Shown: positions 1-8,465, counted from the stretch's first letter. The stretch: 64,000 bases of DNA from JALOAT01 sp041685115 (GCA_041685115.1 JAWLGK010000008.1:1-64000), one strand, 5' to 3'. Numbers and translations are program-made. The notes: generated by a model not told the origin, from the sequence alone.

Positions 1-482
1 AAAGAAAGGCCGCCCGGATGCCGCGCCGCCTTCGGCGGTGCCCTGCGCTCCTCGTCCGAATCGGGGGTCTGCACACGGGGCCTCCTGCCCCGAGTGCAGA
101 CGGCGCGCCATCCATGGCGCGCCCCCTGCGGGCCTCATCCGATTCGGACTCCGGTGCTCGGCGCGGCATACGGGTTTCGAAGAAGCCGTCCGATATCGTG
201 GTGCTCGGAATTTCCTCGGCGGAACGTCAAGGCTTTTGGCGCGAAGCGCCTCTTGAGCGAGCGCAAGCGAGCGTTCTTCGAGTCCCCTATGGCTCGCCGA
301 GCAACGGAGCCCAAGGCGGAAACAGCCCGAAGGGGACGCGCCAGGGATGTCGCGTCGAAGGGCAGCGTCACAGGGATGTGCCCCTGTGACGTAGCGCAGG
401 GCACCGCCCCGAAGGGGCGGCGAGCCGTCCGGGCGGCCTTTCTTTTGGTTCCTTTTCTTTGGCCGCGCAAAGAAAAGGAACC
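1..482. repeat. Structured non-coding repeat element with inverted ends
   Basis: I see no credible gene here; open frames overlap on both strands. Bases 1-18 are the exact reverse complement of 428-445, and the match continues imperfectly inward (34-49 pairs with 393-408). Inside are further perfect hairpins: 68-74 with 94-100, 102-110 with 115-123, and 366-375 with 382-391. Just outside, 447-461 pairs with 468-482 as a 15-bp stem around a 6-base loop. The T-rich end with a long hairpin resembles dispersed intergenic repeats that I recall from other gammaproteobacteria, but I cannot name a family. The element may extend left of the window. Confidence 0.7.
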
Positions 483-569
483 CGGCGTAGGGGGACGGAA
501 TCCCCCGTCAAATAATCTTCGCGCGTAGCGCTTCCTCAGATAACCCAGACCAAATACAAGCCATCACCC

Positions 570-600
570 CCCGGGTTCCGCCTCGCTCCACCCGGGCTAC
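570..600 (-). repeat. REP-C copy (degenerate)
   Basis: Reverse-oriented copy of the GTAGCCCGG...CCGGG palindromic repeat that recurs at 8466, 8616, 24839, 24956, 34260, 34349 and 42122. It lies just downstream of the rlmJ stop on the minus strand. Confidence 0.6.
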
Positions 601-643
601 GCGTGAAGAAAATCACCCGGCGCGCGTGGCGAAAGCCCCCGGC

Positions 644-1486
644 CTATTCCGGAACCAACCACTCCACACCCCCACTCCCCGCCTGCCCCGGATCAAGCAC
701 CGCCCGAAGCCACGGCACCAGCGCCGCCATGGCGGAATCGAACTGCCAGGGCGGATTGAGCACCAGCATGCCCGAGCCGCGCATGCCCACCGAATCCTCG
801 GGCCGGGTGGTCAGCTCCACGTCGAGGATCTTGCGCAGGCCGCTGGCGCGGAAGCTTTCCTTGAAACCGTCGGTGAGCTCGCGGGCGAGCACCGGGTACC
901 ACACTGCGATGATGCCGGCGGCGAAACGTTTGTGGGCGGCCTGCACGGCCTCGACCACCTGGGCGTATTCGCTCTTCACCTCGTAGGAGGGATCGATGAC
1001 GACCAGCCCGCGCTTTTCCGCGGGCGGCAACAGCGCCTTCAGTCCCTCGTAGCCGTCCCGGTGATGCACGGCCACCTGCTTGTCGCCGGCGAATTCCTGC
1101 CTCAGCACCGGATACTCGCTGCCGTGTAGCTCCATGAGCGCCATGCGGTCCTGCGGGCGCAGCAGATGGCGCGCGACGCGCGGCGAGCCTGGGTAATAAC
1201 GCAGTGTTTCACCCGGCGCATTGAGCGCGGCCACGGCGGACAGGTAGGGCGCGAGCGCCTCGGGCGCATCTTCCCTCCCCCACAGCAGAGCGATGCCCTC
1301 CCGATACTCGCCGGTCTTTTCGGCCTGCGCCGCCGCAAGGTCGTAGCGCCCGGCGCCGGCGTGGGTTTCCAGGTAGGCAAAGGGCGCCGGCTTTTTCTTG
1401 AGCGCCTCCACGAGCAACGCGACGACCGCGTGCTTGAGCACATCGCCCACGTTACCGGCGTGATAACCGTGTCTATAACTCAGCAT
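644..1486 (-). CDS. rlmJ: 23S rRNA (adenine(2030)-N6)-methyltransferase RlmJ
   Basis: Cytoplasmic SAM-dependent enzyme that methylates A2030 of 23S rRNA. The start chosen is the internal ATG giving MLSYRHGYHAGN, the family's conserved N-terminus; this yields 280 aa, the length of the E. coli protein, and drops 54 non-conserved upstream codons. The SAM-binding segment LETHAGAGRYDL is near residues 39-50. The catalytic motif reads DPSY at about 165-168 where E. coli has DPPY, a substitution I regard as tolerated. The gene is monocistronic, facing the same way as purT upstream. Identity is near certain from family resemblance across the whole length. Confidence 0.95.
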   Translation of the reverse strand: MLSYRHGYHAGNVGDVLKHAVVALLVEALKKKPAPFAYLETHAGAGRYDLAAAQAEKTGEYREGIALLWGREDAPEALAPYLSAVAALNAPGETLRYYPGSPRVARHLLRPQDRMALMELHGSEYPVLRQEFAGDKQVAVHHRDGYEGLKALLPPAEKRGLVVIDPSYEVKSEYAQVVEAVQAAHKRFAAGIIAVWYPVLARELTDGFKESFRASGLRKILDVELTTRPEDSVGMRGSGMLVLNPPWQFDSAMAALVPWLRAVLDPGQAGSGGVEWLVPE

Positions 1487-1504
1487 CTGATCGGTCGGGT
1501 TTAA

Positions 1505-1622
1505 CGCGGAGATCACGGAGGCGCGGAGGACGCGGAGAAAATCCAAAGGGCCAGGATGCTCATTGTATGGCGACCCTCGGCTTTCCTCTGCGATCTCCGC
1601 GCCTCCGAGATCTCCGCGTTTT
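1505..1622. repeat. Inverted repeat of CGGAG iterations
   Basis: Between purT and rlmJ, a left arm built of iterated GCGGAGGA-like units (about 1505-1535) faces a complementary right arm rich in CTCCGCG (about 1582-1622). The design, iterated short units as two inverted arms around a unique spacer, is the same as the CACGGGG elements found from 25.5 kb onward, but the unit sequence differs. Confidence 0.6.
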
Positions 1623-1625
1623 TGG

Positions 1626-2840
1626 TCAGGATTTCGACGTACCGCCATCGACCACCCGCACTTTGGAGGCGGCGAGCTTGGCGCGGTTGCGGCTGTCGTT
1701 GATGCCCTCGCCCCAGGCCAGGGCGACGCCCATGCGGCGGCGTTCGAAGGCCTCGGGCTTGCCGAACAGGCGCAGGTCGGTGTCGGGTACGCGCAGGGCG
1801 TCGGCGACGCCTTCGAAGGCCACGCCCGTTTCGTTCATGCCGCCGTAGATCACCGCGCTGGCGCCCGGGGAGCGCAGTTTGGTGTTCACGGGCAGGCCCA
1901 GGATGGCGCGGGCGTGCAGTTCGAATTCGCTCTGGTATTGGCTCGCCATGGTCACCATGCCGGTGTCGTGGGGGCGCGGGCTCACTTCCGAGAACCACAC
2001 CTCGTCGCCCTTCACGAACAGCTCCACGCCGAAGATGCCACGCCCGCCCAGGGCGCCGGTGATCTTGCCGGCCATCTCCTGGGCCGCGACCAGGGCCGCC
2101 GGGCGCATGGGCTGGGGCTGCCAGCTCTCCACGTAGTCGCCCTTCACCTGCACGTGGCCGATGGGGTCGCAGAAGTGGGTCTCCACTTCGCCCTGTTCGT
2201 TGAGCGCGCGCACCGTGAGCAAGGTGATCTCGTAGTCGAAGTCGATGAAGCTCTCCACGATCACCCGGCCCTGGTCCACGCGGCCGCCGGCCCTGGCGTA
2301 GTCCCAGGCCTCCTCCACGTCCTCGGGACCGTGCACCATGGACTGGCCCTTGCCCGAGGAGGACATCACCGGCTTCACCAGGCAGGGATAGCCGATGCCG
2401 CCGTCGATGGCCTGTTTCATCTCGTTGAGGGTGTTGGCGAAGGCGTAGCGCGAGGTGCGCAGCTCCAGGTCCTCGGCGGCCAGCCGGCGGATGCCCTCGC
2501 GGTTCATGGTCAGGCGCGCGGCGCGGGCGGTGGGGATGACCTCGGCCAGGCCGTCGGCCTCGATGCGCTCCAGTTCCTCGGTGGCGATGGCCTCGATCTC
2601 CGGCACGATGATCTGCGGGCGTTCCTGCTCCACCAGGGCGCGCAGGGCCTGGGGGTCGGCCATGTTGATGACGTGTGCACGATGGGCCACCTGGTGGCCG
2701 GGCGCGTTGGCATAGCGGTCCACGGCGATCACCTCGACGCCGAGGCGCTGCAGGGCGATGACCACCTCCTTGCCGAGTTCACCGGCGCCGAGCAGCATCA
2801 CACGGGTGGCGGAGGGGGAAAGCGGGGTGCCGATGGCCAT
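1626..2840 (-). CDS. purT: Formate-dependent GAR transformylase PurT
   Basis: ATP-grasp enzyme that formylates glycinamide ribonucleotide with formate and ATP, the folate-independent version of purine step three. At 404 aa it is slightly longer than the 392-aa E. coli enzyme. The N-terminal nucleotide-binding-type segment GAGELGKEV is at about residues 18-26; the ATP-grasp signature MSSSGKGQS lies mid-protein, and EVSPRPHDTGMVT carries Mg/ATP ligands near the C-terminus. The start matches the family's beginning (ATRVMLLG at 11-18). It is followed after 140 bp by rlmJ, with an inverted repeat between them, so co-transcription is uncertain. Confidence 0.96.
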   Translation of the reverse strand: MAIGTPLSPSATRVMLLGAGELGKEVVIALQRLGVEVIAVDRYANAPGHQVAHRAHVINMADPQALRALVEQERPQIIVPEIEAIATEELERIEADGLAEVIPTARAARLTMNREGIRRLAAEDLELRTSRYAFANTLNEMKQAIDGGIGYPCLVKPVMSSSGKGQSMVHGPEDVEEAWDYARAGGRVDQGRVIVESFIDFDYEITLLTVRALNEQGEVETHFCDPIGHVQVKGDYVESWQPQPMRPAALVAAQEMAGKITGALGGRGIFGVELFVKGDEVWFSEVSPRPHDTGMVTMASQYQSEFELHARAILGLPVNTKLRSPGASAVIYGGMNETGVAFEGVADALRVPDTDLRLFGKPEAFERRRMGVALAWGEGINDSRNRAKLAASKVRVVDGGTSKS

Positions 2841-3109
2841 GACGGGGTCCTGTGGAAAAAAACCGCGCTTATGATACGCGTTTGCCGCATTCGGTAGCAG
2901 CCGAGCCCTTTCGGCGAATCCGGCTTATGCCAAGTGCCGTGATTGAAAGGGGCATTCGCCCGGAGGGCGGACCCGGACCAAGGCGAGAGTTCACCTATTG
3001 TTTGGCTCTCCGCCGCAAGGCGGCCCCTGGCCGCCGTTCGACCGGCATCTCCGTCATTGGCCGTCAGGTCTGGTAAAGTCCGCAGTTCGAAAGTCGAAGG
3101 AGAACCGCC

Positions 3110-3796
3110 ATGCCCGAGATTGCCGCCGCTTCAACCCCTGTCCGCCGCGTGCGCGTATGGGACGTGCCTGTGCGGCTGTTTCACTGGTCCCTGGTCGGCC
3201 TGATGGTCACGCTGTTCGTCACCGCCGAGGTGATGGACGACCGTATCGAGCTCCATGCCCTGGCAGGTTACGCCGTTCTGACGCTGGTGCTGTTTCGTAC
3301 CCTGTGGGGATTTTTCGGCAACACCCGGGCGCGCTTCGCCGATTTCGTGCGCAATCCGCTGAACGTGCTGCGCTATACCGCCGACCTCGTGCGCGGGCGC
3401 GACGGCTATTATGTCGGCCATAATCCGCTTGGGGGCTGGATGGTGGTTGCGCTGCTGATCGTCGTCGCAGTGCAGGCTACTATCGGCCTGTTCACCAATG
3501 ACGATATCCTGTTCGAGGGGCCGTTGGCCGAACTGGTCTCCAAGGACACCAGCGACTGGCTCACCGCCCTGCACGAGGACGTGTTCCATGCCCTGCTGGT
3601 GATGGTGGGCCTGCACGTGGCGGCCATGATGTTCCATAAGCTGTTCCGTGGTGAGAACCTGGTGATTGCCATGTTCACGGGCAGCAAGGACGCCCCCGCC
3701 GGCGAGCCGGTCGAGGATGCCGTCGGCGGCAACCCGGCCCTGGCGGCCATCCTGCTCGCGCTGTGCGCAGGTGCGGTCTACCTGCTGGTCGCGTAA
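3110..3796 (+). CDS. Cytochrome b561-type diheme membrane protein
   Basis: A 228-aa integral membrane cytochrome of the bacterial cytochrome b / Ni,Fe-hydrogenase b-subunit family. Candidate heme-ligand histidines occur in RLFHWSL (about residue 25), IELHALAGY (about 49) and the HEDVFHALLVMVGLH segment (two or three His near 165-180), spread over four hydrophobic helices; a fifth short hydrophobic stretch ends the protein. A good ribosome site, GAAGGAGAA, precedes the ATG by seven bases. It probably passes electrons between quinone and a soluble c-type cytochrome. No partner oxidoreductase is adjacent, so the specific donor and acceptor are unknown. Confidence 0.85.
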   Translation: MPEIAAASTPVRRVRVWDVPVRLFHWSLVGLMVTLFVTAEVMDDRIELHALAGYAVLTLVLFRTLWGFFGNTRARFADFVRNPLNVLRYTADLVRGRDGYYVGHNPLGGWMVVALLIVVAVQATIGLFTNDDILFEGPLAELVSKDTSDWLTALHEDVFHALLVMVGLHVAAMMFHKLFRGENLVIAMFTGSKDAPAGEPVEDAVGGNPALAAILLALCAGAVYLLVA

Positions 3797-3805
3797 GTTA
3801 AATAC

Positions 3806-3830
3806 GCCCGCCCGTCCGTCCGGGGCGGGC
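3806..3830 (+). terminator. GC hairpin after the cytochrome b gene
   Basis: GCCCGCCC pairs with GGGCGGGC around a nine-base loop just after the stop codon. There is no U-run, so intrinsic termination is only possible. Confidence 0.4.
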
Positions 3831-3922
3831 CTATCCTCCCCAAGTCCCCGACGCCCCGGCGGGCGAGTCGCGTCGTGGGCCAAAACAAGGCGATAATGAA
3901 AGTTGGAAATGGAGAATAACGC

Positions 3923-4336
3923 GTGAACGAAAAGCCCAAGCTCGTCCTGTCGTCATTGGACTACGACCGCCTGGAGGCCTTGCTCGAAGCCTTGCCGCCC
4001 GAAGGCTTCCCGGGCCGGGATGCCCTGGAGTTGGAGCTGGAGCGCGCCGACATCGTCGAGCCGTCGAAGATGCCGCCGAACGTGGTCACCATGAATTCCA
4101 CAGTACGTTTCGTCATCGACTCCACGGGCGAGGAGTTCACCCTCACCTTGGTCTACCCGAAGGACATGGACGGTAACGCCGGGCGCATCTCCATACTCGC
4201 CCCGGTGGGCAGCGCCCTGCTCGGCCTCGCCACCGGCGACCACATCGAATGGCCGCGCCCGGGCGGCGGCATGATGAAGGTGCGCATCGTCGAGGTGGTT
4301 TACCAGCCCGAGCGCGCAGGTGAATTCCACCGCTAG
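3923..4336 (+). CDS. rnk: Rnk, GreA/GreB-like regulator of nucleoside diphosphate kinase
   Basis: A 137-aa Rnk protein: a short N-terminal region followed by a GreA/GreB C-terminal-type FKBP-like domain. Conserved blocks are MPPNVVTMNSTVRF, TLVYPKDMDGN, ISILAPVGSALLGL and the C-terminal VYQPERAGEFH. Rnk binds the RNA polymerase secondary channel region like Gre factors and in E. coli affects Ndk levels. The start is the ATG-like GTG/ATG region giving MNEKPKLVLSSLD with a GGAG upstream. ndk itself lies in this window at 50.8 kb but is not linked. The gene is followed by a REP array and no further ORF. Confidence 0.93.
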   Translation: MNEKPKLVLSSLDYDRLEALLEALPPEGFPGRDALELELERADIVEPSKMPPNVVTMNSTVRFVIDSTGEEFTLTLVYPKDMDGNAGRISILAPVGSALLGLATGDHIEWPRPGGGMMKVRIVEVVYQPERAGEFHR

Positions 4337-4343
4337 CAAAGAT

Positions 4344-4855
4344 GTCACGTAGCTTCGCAACGTGACCTACGCAGACCGCGAGACACGAGCCACCGACGTA
4401 GGTCACGTTGGCGCGCAGCGCCTACGTGACAGCCGCAGCCCGAAGAACGTCACGTAGCTGCGCAACGTGACGCGACCGGCAACAAACTCAATCCTGCGAA
4501 AGCCGGAATCTATCTTCATGCCCCTGGAATGGACCCCGGCTTTCGCCGGGTGACGATGCGTGTGAGCGCCATAGGTGACGAGTGTCGTAGGTCACGTTGG
4601 CGCGCAGCGCCTACGTGACAGCCGCAGCCCGAAGAACGTCACGTAGCTGCGCAACGTGACCTACCCAACCGGCAGCAGACTCGTCATTCCGGCGAAAGCC
4701 GAAATCCATCTCCATGCCCCTGGAATGGACCCCGGCTTTCGCCGGGTGACGATGCGTGTGAGCGCCATAGGTGACGAGTGTCGTAGGTCACGTTGGCGCG
4801 CAGCGCCTACGTGACAGCCGCAGCCCGAAGAACGTCACGTAGCTGCGCAACGTGT
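4344..4855. repeat. REP-B array (GTAGGTCACGTT family), about 2.5 tandem units
   Basis: This 680-bp gap contains no gene. Forward units beginning GTAGGTCACGTTGGCGC start at 4398, 4587 and 4783, each forming a hairpin (GTCACGT/ACGTGAC plus GGCGC/GCGCC). Each is followed about 50 bp later by an inverted partner (4449, 4638, 4834), and an extra inverted copy lies at 4344-4370 beside the rnk stop. The repeating block is 189-196 bp and also includes a CCCGGCTTTCGCCGGG hairpin with ATTCCGGCGAAAGCC. A lone copy of the same REP pair occurs at 20241-20318. Confidence 0.9.
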
Positions 4856-5020
4856 CTACTCAGACTCGTCATTCCGGCGAAAGCCGAAATCGGGCGCGCA
4901 GCGCCTATGTGACGGCGCACCCAGGCGCGAGTTCACGCGCTCCTTCTTAAGCCTGAGTTCATGTAATCCCCCCATGATTGCGGCACCCGGTATCCACCGC
5001 TACCGCCTCGGGGATCACCC

Positions 5021-6331
5021 ATGAAAATCATCCTTGCCGCATTCCTCGCCCTCGTCACGCTGCTGTGGGGCATCGATCTGGCCTCACCCGCGCACACCTC
5101 TTCCGCCACTCTGCCATGGCGCATCTACCAGGAGGGGTTGTTCCTCTCCGGGTTGTGGTCCATCGCGCTGATGTCCCTGGCCATGGTGCTCGCCACGCGC
5201 CCTGCCTGGCTGGAACGCCCACTCGGGGGCATGGACCGTGTGTATCAGTTGCACAAGTGGAGCGGCATCCTCGCCGTGGTGATGGCCGCATTGCACTGGC
5301 TCGTCGAGATGTCCGACGACGTGCTGAAGGTCTTGGCGGGCCGCGCCGGGCGCAGCAAACATGATTTCGAGGGCTTCACCGAGGCCTTGCGCGATGGTGG
5401 CGAGGCGCTGGGCGAATGGGGCATTTATCTGTTGCTTGGTATGCTGGCGCTGACCCTGTGGAAGCGCTTTCCGTATCGCGCGTGGGGCTGGCTGCACCGC
5501 GTCATGCCGGTGCTGTATGCCATGGTGGCCTTCCACGCCGTGGTGCTTGCGCCACCGGACTACTGGGGGCAGGCCATCGGCGCACTGTTGGCGCTGCTCA
5601 TTTCGGGCGGAGTGATCGCCGGCACGCTATCACTGTCAGGCCGCATCGGAGGCGGGCGCCAGGTGACCGGGCGCGTTGTCTCGGTGGCCAACCCGGCGCC
5701 CGACGTCACCGAGGTGACCTGTTCATTGGATGCGGCGTGGCGTGGCCACCGGGCCGGCCAGTTCGCCTTCGTCAGGTTTCACGATGGCGAGGGCGCACAT
5801 CCGTTCACCATCGCCAGCGCAGACCGGGGCGATCACACGGTCACATTCATCATCAAGGCGCTGGGTGACTATACCCACGGCCTGGCACAGCGGCTCACGC
5901 CAGGCCAGGGGGTGCGCATCGAGGGTCCCTACGGGCGGTTCATTGCAGCGCGGCACAACCGGCACGCGCGACAGGTATGGGTTGCAGGGGGCATCGGTCT
6001 TACGCCCTTCCTGGCTTGGCTCGACGCGATGCGCGATAACCCGGCGGAAGCCGTGGCCGCGGATCTGCACTACTGCACCCGCGACCGGGCGAATGACCCG
6101 TTCATTCCGCAACTGGAGACTTTGTGCGCCGAACTACCGCAAGTGACTCTGCATCTACACGGTGCGGCGCAGGGAGAACGGCTGACGGCGAAAGATCTGG
6201 GTGATGCCGGCAATGGGCGCATCGAAGTCTGGTTCTGTGGTCCGCGCGGACTGGCTGCGTCGTTACAACAGGGATTCCGTCACCATGAGCGCAAGGTACG
6301 CTTTCATCGCGAGGCCTTCGAGATGCGCTGA
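5021..6331 (+). CDS. Ferric-reductase-like transmembrane flavocytochrome
   Basis: A 436-aa membrane oxidoreductase combining a ferric reductase-like transmembrane domain with a ferredoxin-NADP reductase module. The N-terminal half (about 1-210) has six hydrophobic helices; paired histidines in QLHKWSG/AALHWLVEM and LHRVMP/AFHAVVL are typical bis-heme ligands. The C-terminal half has the FAD motif HPFTIAS, an RxGPYGRF-like segment (EGPYGRF), the nucleotide-binding GGIGLTPF and the terminal FCGP motif. It would move electrons from NAD(P)H through FAD and heme across the membrane. The acceptor (iron, oxygen or a periplasmic protein) cannot be told. It stands alone. Confidence 0.87.
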   Translation: MKIILAAFLALVTLLWGIDLASPAHTSSATLPWRIYQEGLFLSGLWSIALMSLAMVLATRPAWLERPLGGMDRVYQLHKWSGILAVVMAALHWLVEMSDDVLKVLAGRAGRSKHDFEGFTEALRDGGEALGEWGIYLLLGMLALTLWKRFPYRAWGWLHRVMPVLYAMVAFHAVVLAPPDYWGQAIGALLALLISGGVIAGTLSLSGRIGGGRQVTGRVVSVANPAPDVTEVTCSLDAAWRGHRAGQFAFVRFHDGEGAHPFTIASADRGDHTVTFIIKALGDYTHGLAQRLTPGQGVRIEGPYGRFIAARHNRHARQVWVAGGIGLTPFLAWLDAMRDNPAEAVAADLHYCTRDRANDPFIPQLETLCAELPQVTLHLHGAAQGERLTAKDLGDAGNGRIEVWFCGPRGLAASLQQGFRHHERKVRFHREAFEMR

Positions 6332-6406
6332 GGCCGTTCGTGTGCGCTGCGCTCTGTCCCGCCAAGCGGGCGGAGCGCGGCGAGCCCGGACATCATCGCC
6401 GGTCGT

Positions 6407-6682
6407 TCAGCTGCCAATGGAGAACATGCGTTCGAGATCGTGGCGTGAATGGGCCTTGAAGGCGAGCAGGGTCTCGGTGTTCACGATGCCGTCGACCTTG
6501 ACCAGCTCATGGGTGACCATATCCGCCATGGCTTCGTTGCTCGGCACGCGGATGATTGCCACCAGATCGTAACGCCCGCCCACGGAATACACTTCGCTGA
6601 TGCCAGGCAGATTGGCCAGCGCCTGCGCCACGTCATTGACCTTCTGGCGTTCCACGTTCATCAACACAATCGCAGTGACCAT
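6407..6682 (-). CDS. Stand-alone Lrp/AsnC ligand-binding domain protein
   Basis: A 91-aa protein consisting only of the Lrp/AsnC effector-binding (RAM) domain; the usual N-terminal helix-turn-helix is absent. The beta-alpha-beta-beta-alpha-beta pattern begins MVTAIVLMNVER, includes EVYSVGGRYDLVAIIRV and ends GIVNTETLLAFKAHS. Such proteins form ring-like oligomers and may bind amino acids; a direct DNA-binding role is not expected. It could modulate a full-length Lrp partner elsewhere. Neighbours (a flavocytochrome and cytochrome c') give no functional clue. Confidence 0.85.
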   Translation of the reverse strand: MVTAIVLMNVERQKVNDVAQALANLPGISEVYSVGGRYDLVAIIRVPSNEAMADMVTHELVKVDGIVNTETLLAFKAHSRHDLERMFSIGS

Positions 6683-6756
6683 TGTCGTTCTCCTTACGCA
6701 CGCGGATCGGTAGCGGTAGCGAAATCCCGCTACGGATGCGGGCGCCGCTTTGGCTT

Positions 6757-6787
6757 AAAAAAGGCCGCGCTCGCACGCGGCCTTTTT
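6757..6787 (-). terminator. Bidirectional rho-independent terminator after cytochrome c'
   Basis: GGCCGCG pairs with CGCGGCC around CTCGCA, flanked by six A and five T. On the minus strand it lies 14 bp after the cytochrome c' stop codon. Confidence 0.9.
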
Positions 6788-6800
6788 CCGGTCGTACGAC

Positions 6801-7247
6801 TTACTTGTTCTTGAAATCGCTGTGGCAAGACTTGCAGGTCTTGGCGGTCGCGCCGAACTGTGCCTTCATGGCCTTTTCGTCACCGCCCTTGGCCACCGTG
6901 GCGAGCTTGGCGGCCGCGGCTTCGAACTTGTCCACCTCGGCCTTGTAGTCCTTGGCCTTGCTCCACACCTCGGGCTTGGACTTGGTGTCGCCCATATCGG
7001 AACCCTCGATGAAGTGTTCCCAGGGCATCTTGGCAAGGGCCTCCAGGTTCGCCGCGCGGGCCGCGAACGCGGCCTTGTCGAAGGGCATCTTGCCTTCCGC
7101 CATGGCACCCATGGGGCCGAAGTTGGCCTTGATCAGGGTGAAGGCGGCCTTACGGTACTGAATGGCGTCCTCGAACTGATCGGCCGAGGCAGAGAAGGCT
7201 GCACCAAGGGCGACCAGGCCGGCGAGCGCAAAAGACGTCTTCTTCAT
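6801..7247 (-). CDS. Cytochrome c' (periplasmic)
   Basis: A 148-aa class II c-type cytochrome. A signal peptide (MKKTSFALAGLVALGAAFSASA) is followed by a four-helix-bundle sequence, and the single heme site CKSCH is at the extreme C-terminus (about residues 138-142), the hallmark of cytochrome c'. These high-spin five-coordinate hemes bind NO and are linked to NO detoxification or electron transfer in phototrophs, denitrifiers and sulfur oxidisers. The gene has its own terminator and is apparently monocistronic. The family call is firm; the physiological role here is inferred. Confidence 0.93.
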   Translation of the reverse strand: MKKTSFALAGLVALGAAFSASADQFEDAIQYRKAAFTLIKANFGPMGAMAEGKMPFDKAAFAARAANLEALAKMPWEHFIEGSDMGDTKSKPEVWSKAKDYKAEVDKFEAAAAKLATVAKGGDEKAMKAQFGATAKTCKSCHSDFKNK

Positions 7248-7728
7248 GCTTGTTTATGCTCCGGTTAGACGCGCCACCCCGATGGCGGCGCGGGAAAACA
7301 CCTGGATTTTACCACCGGCCTGCAAGGGAATGTCAGCGCCGAATCACGACGTGCGGGTTTCCATTTCGAGATGTCTCATCGCGAAGCCGCGTGGATGACG
7401 CCGTTTCCCGCGAAGCTGCGCGAAAACGCGTGCAATACGACATTCCTGATGCGCAGCCCAGTGCGCCCTCTTACGACTTTTTCCTAAAAAATCGTCGGGC
7501 CGTGGCGATCGCATTGGCAGACGCCATCTGCATCGAGCGGCACTCGGGAGGCCATCGCACAGCCGCGTGCCGTGTGCGCGACAAGAGGTGTTCGTAAGTT
7601 TGTCGGCGATACCGCAGTTGACGTGGTTCAAGAACGGCTGAACTGTTTGGTACCGCGGCCCTGCCAGCGCCACAAGGCGGTCCAAACCGGCGGCGCCCCT
7701 GTGCCCCGGGACAGTCGAAGGACCTCCA
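7248..7728. other. Intergenic region without a recognised gene
   Basis: About 480 bp between cytochrome c' and the peroxiredoxin promoter. Frames present lack ribosome sites and family resemblance. No terminator or repeat family seen elsewhere in the window occurs here; an A/T-rich imperfect hairpin sits near 7478-7497. Confidence 0.5.
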
Positions 7729-7757
7729 TTGACCGGCCGCAGTTTTCCTACTACGAT
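7729..7757 (+). promoter_or_regulatory. Sigma-70 promoter of the peroxiredoxin gene
   Basis: TTGACC at 7729-7734 and TACGAT at 7752-7757 are separated by exactly 17 bp. Transcription would begin near 7764, giving a leader of about 40 bases before the ribosome site AGGAGG. Confidence 0.7.
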
Positions 7758-7802
7758 GCCACGGTTTTTAGACTACCTCTAAATACCGAACAGGAGGCAA
7801 CC

Positions 7803-8408
7803 ATGGCAGTTCTTGTCGGCCGCAAGGCCCCCGACTTCACCGCTCCAGCGGTGCTCGCCAACGGCACCATCGTCAACGAATACCACTTTTCGGCCGAAAC
7901 CAAGGCCAAGTACGCGGTCGTCTTCTTCTACCCGCTCGACTTCACCTTCGTGTGCCCGTCCGAACTCCTCGCCTTCGATCACCGCATCGAGGAATTCAAG
8001 AAGCGCGGCGTGGAAGTGATCGGCGTGTCCGTGGACTCCCACTATACCCATAACGCCTGGCGCAACACGCCCGTCGACAAGGGCGGTATCGGTCCCGTGC
8101 GCTACACCCTGGTGGCTGACCTGACCCACGCCATCGCCAAGGCCTACGACGTGGAGACCCCGGCCGGTGACGTGGCCTTCCGCGGTTCCTTCCTGGTCGA
8201 CCGCAGCGGCATGGTGCGCCACCAGGTGGTCAACGACCTGCCCCTGGGCCGTAACGTCGACGAAATGCTGCGCATGATCGACGCCCTGCAATTCACCGAA
8301 GAGCACGGCGAAGTTTGCCCCGCCGGCTGGAAGAAGGGCGAGACCGGCATGCAGGCCTCTCCCGAAGGCGTGGCCGACTACCTGGCCAAGCACGGCGAGA
8401 AGCTGTAA
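7803..8408 (+). CDS. Typical 2-Cys peroxiredoxin (AhpC/TSA, Prx1 class)
   Basis: A 201-aa thiol peroxidase that reduces hydrogen and organic peroxides in the cytoplasm. The peroxidatic cysteine is C51 in DFTFVCPSE, with the conserved YPLDFTFVCP context, and the resolving cysteine is C172 in EVCPAGW. The start is the ATG preceded by AGGAGG; longer upstream frames are non-conserved and cross the promoter. The long C-terminal tail after C172 is of the Prx1/AhpC type. No ahpF is adjacent, so reduction by thioredoxin or another reductase is likely. A strong terminator follows. Confidence 0.95.
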   Translation: MAVLVGRKAPDFTAPAVLANGTIVNEYHFSAETKAKYAVVFFYPLDFTFVCPSELLAFDHRIEEFKKRGVEVIGVSVDSHYTHNAWRNTPVDKGGIGPVRYTLVADLTHAIAKAYDVETPAGDVAFRGSFLVDRSGMVRHQVVNDLPLGRNVDEMLRMIDALQFTEEHGEVCPAGWKKGETGMQASPEGVADYLAKHGEKL

Positions 8409-8429
8409 GGCTGTACGTTCGCACGCAAG

Positions 8430-8461
8430 AACCGGCCGCCGCGAGGTGGCCGGTTTTTTTT
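8430..8461 (+). terminator. Rho-independent terminator after the peroxiredoxin gene
   Basis: ACCGGCC(GCC) pairs with (GGT)GGCCGGT around GCGA, followed by eight T residues. Confidence 0.92.
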
Positions 8462-8465
8462 GTCC

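Noticed and set aside
18..528. Open frames at the left edge
   Set aside because: They overlap each other on both strands within a hairpin-rich repeat; none has a ribosome site or recognisable domain.
1563..2897. A 444-aa plus-strand frame opposite purT
   Set aside because: It is antisense to a clearly conserved gene; His/Gly/Ala-rich composition is typical of a GC-rich shadow frame.
4344..4855. CRISPR array
   Set aside because: The repeats are 190-bp composites of palindromes with no short uniform repeats separated by unique spacers, and no cas genes are near.
7250..7685. Frames between cytochrome c' and the peroxiredoxin gene
   Set aside because: No ribosome site, no domain, and they run into the peroxiredoxin promoter.
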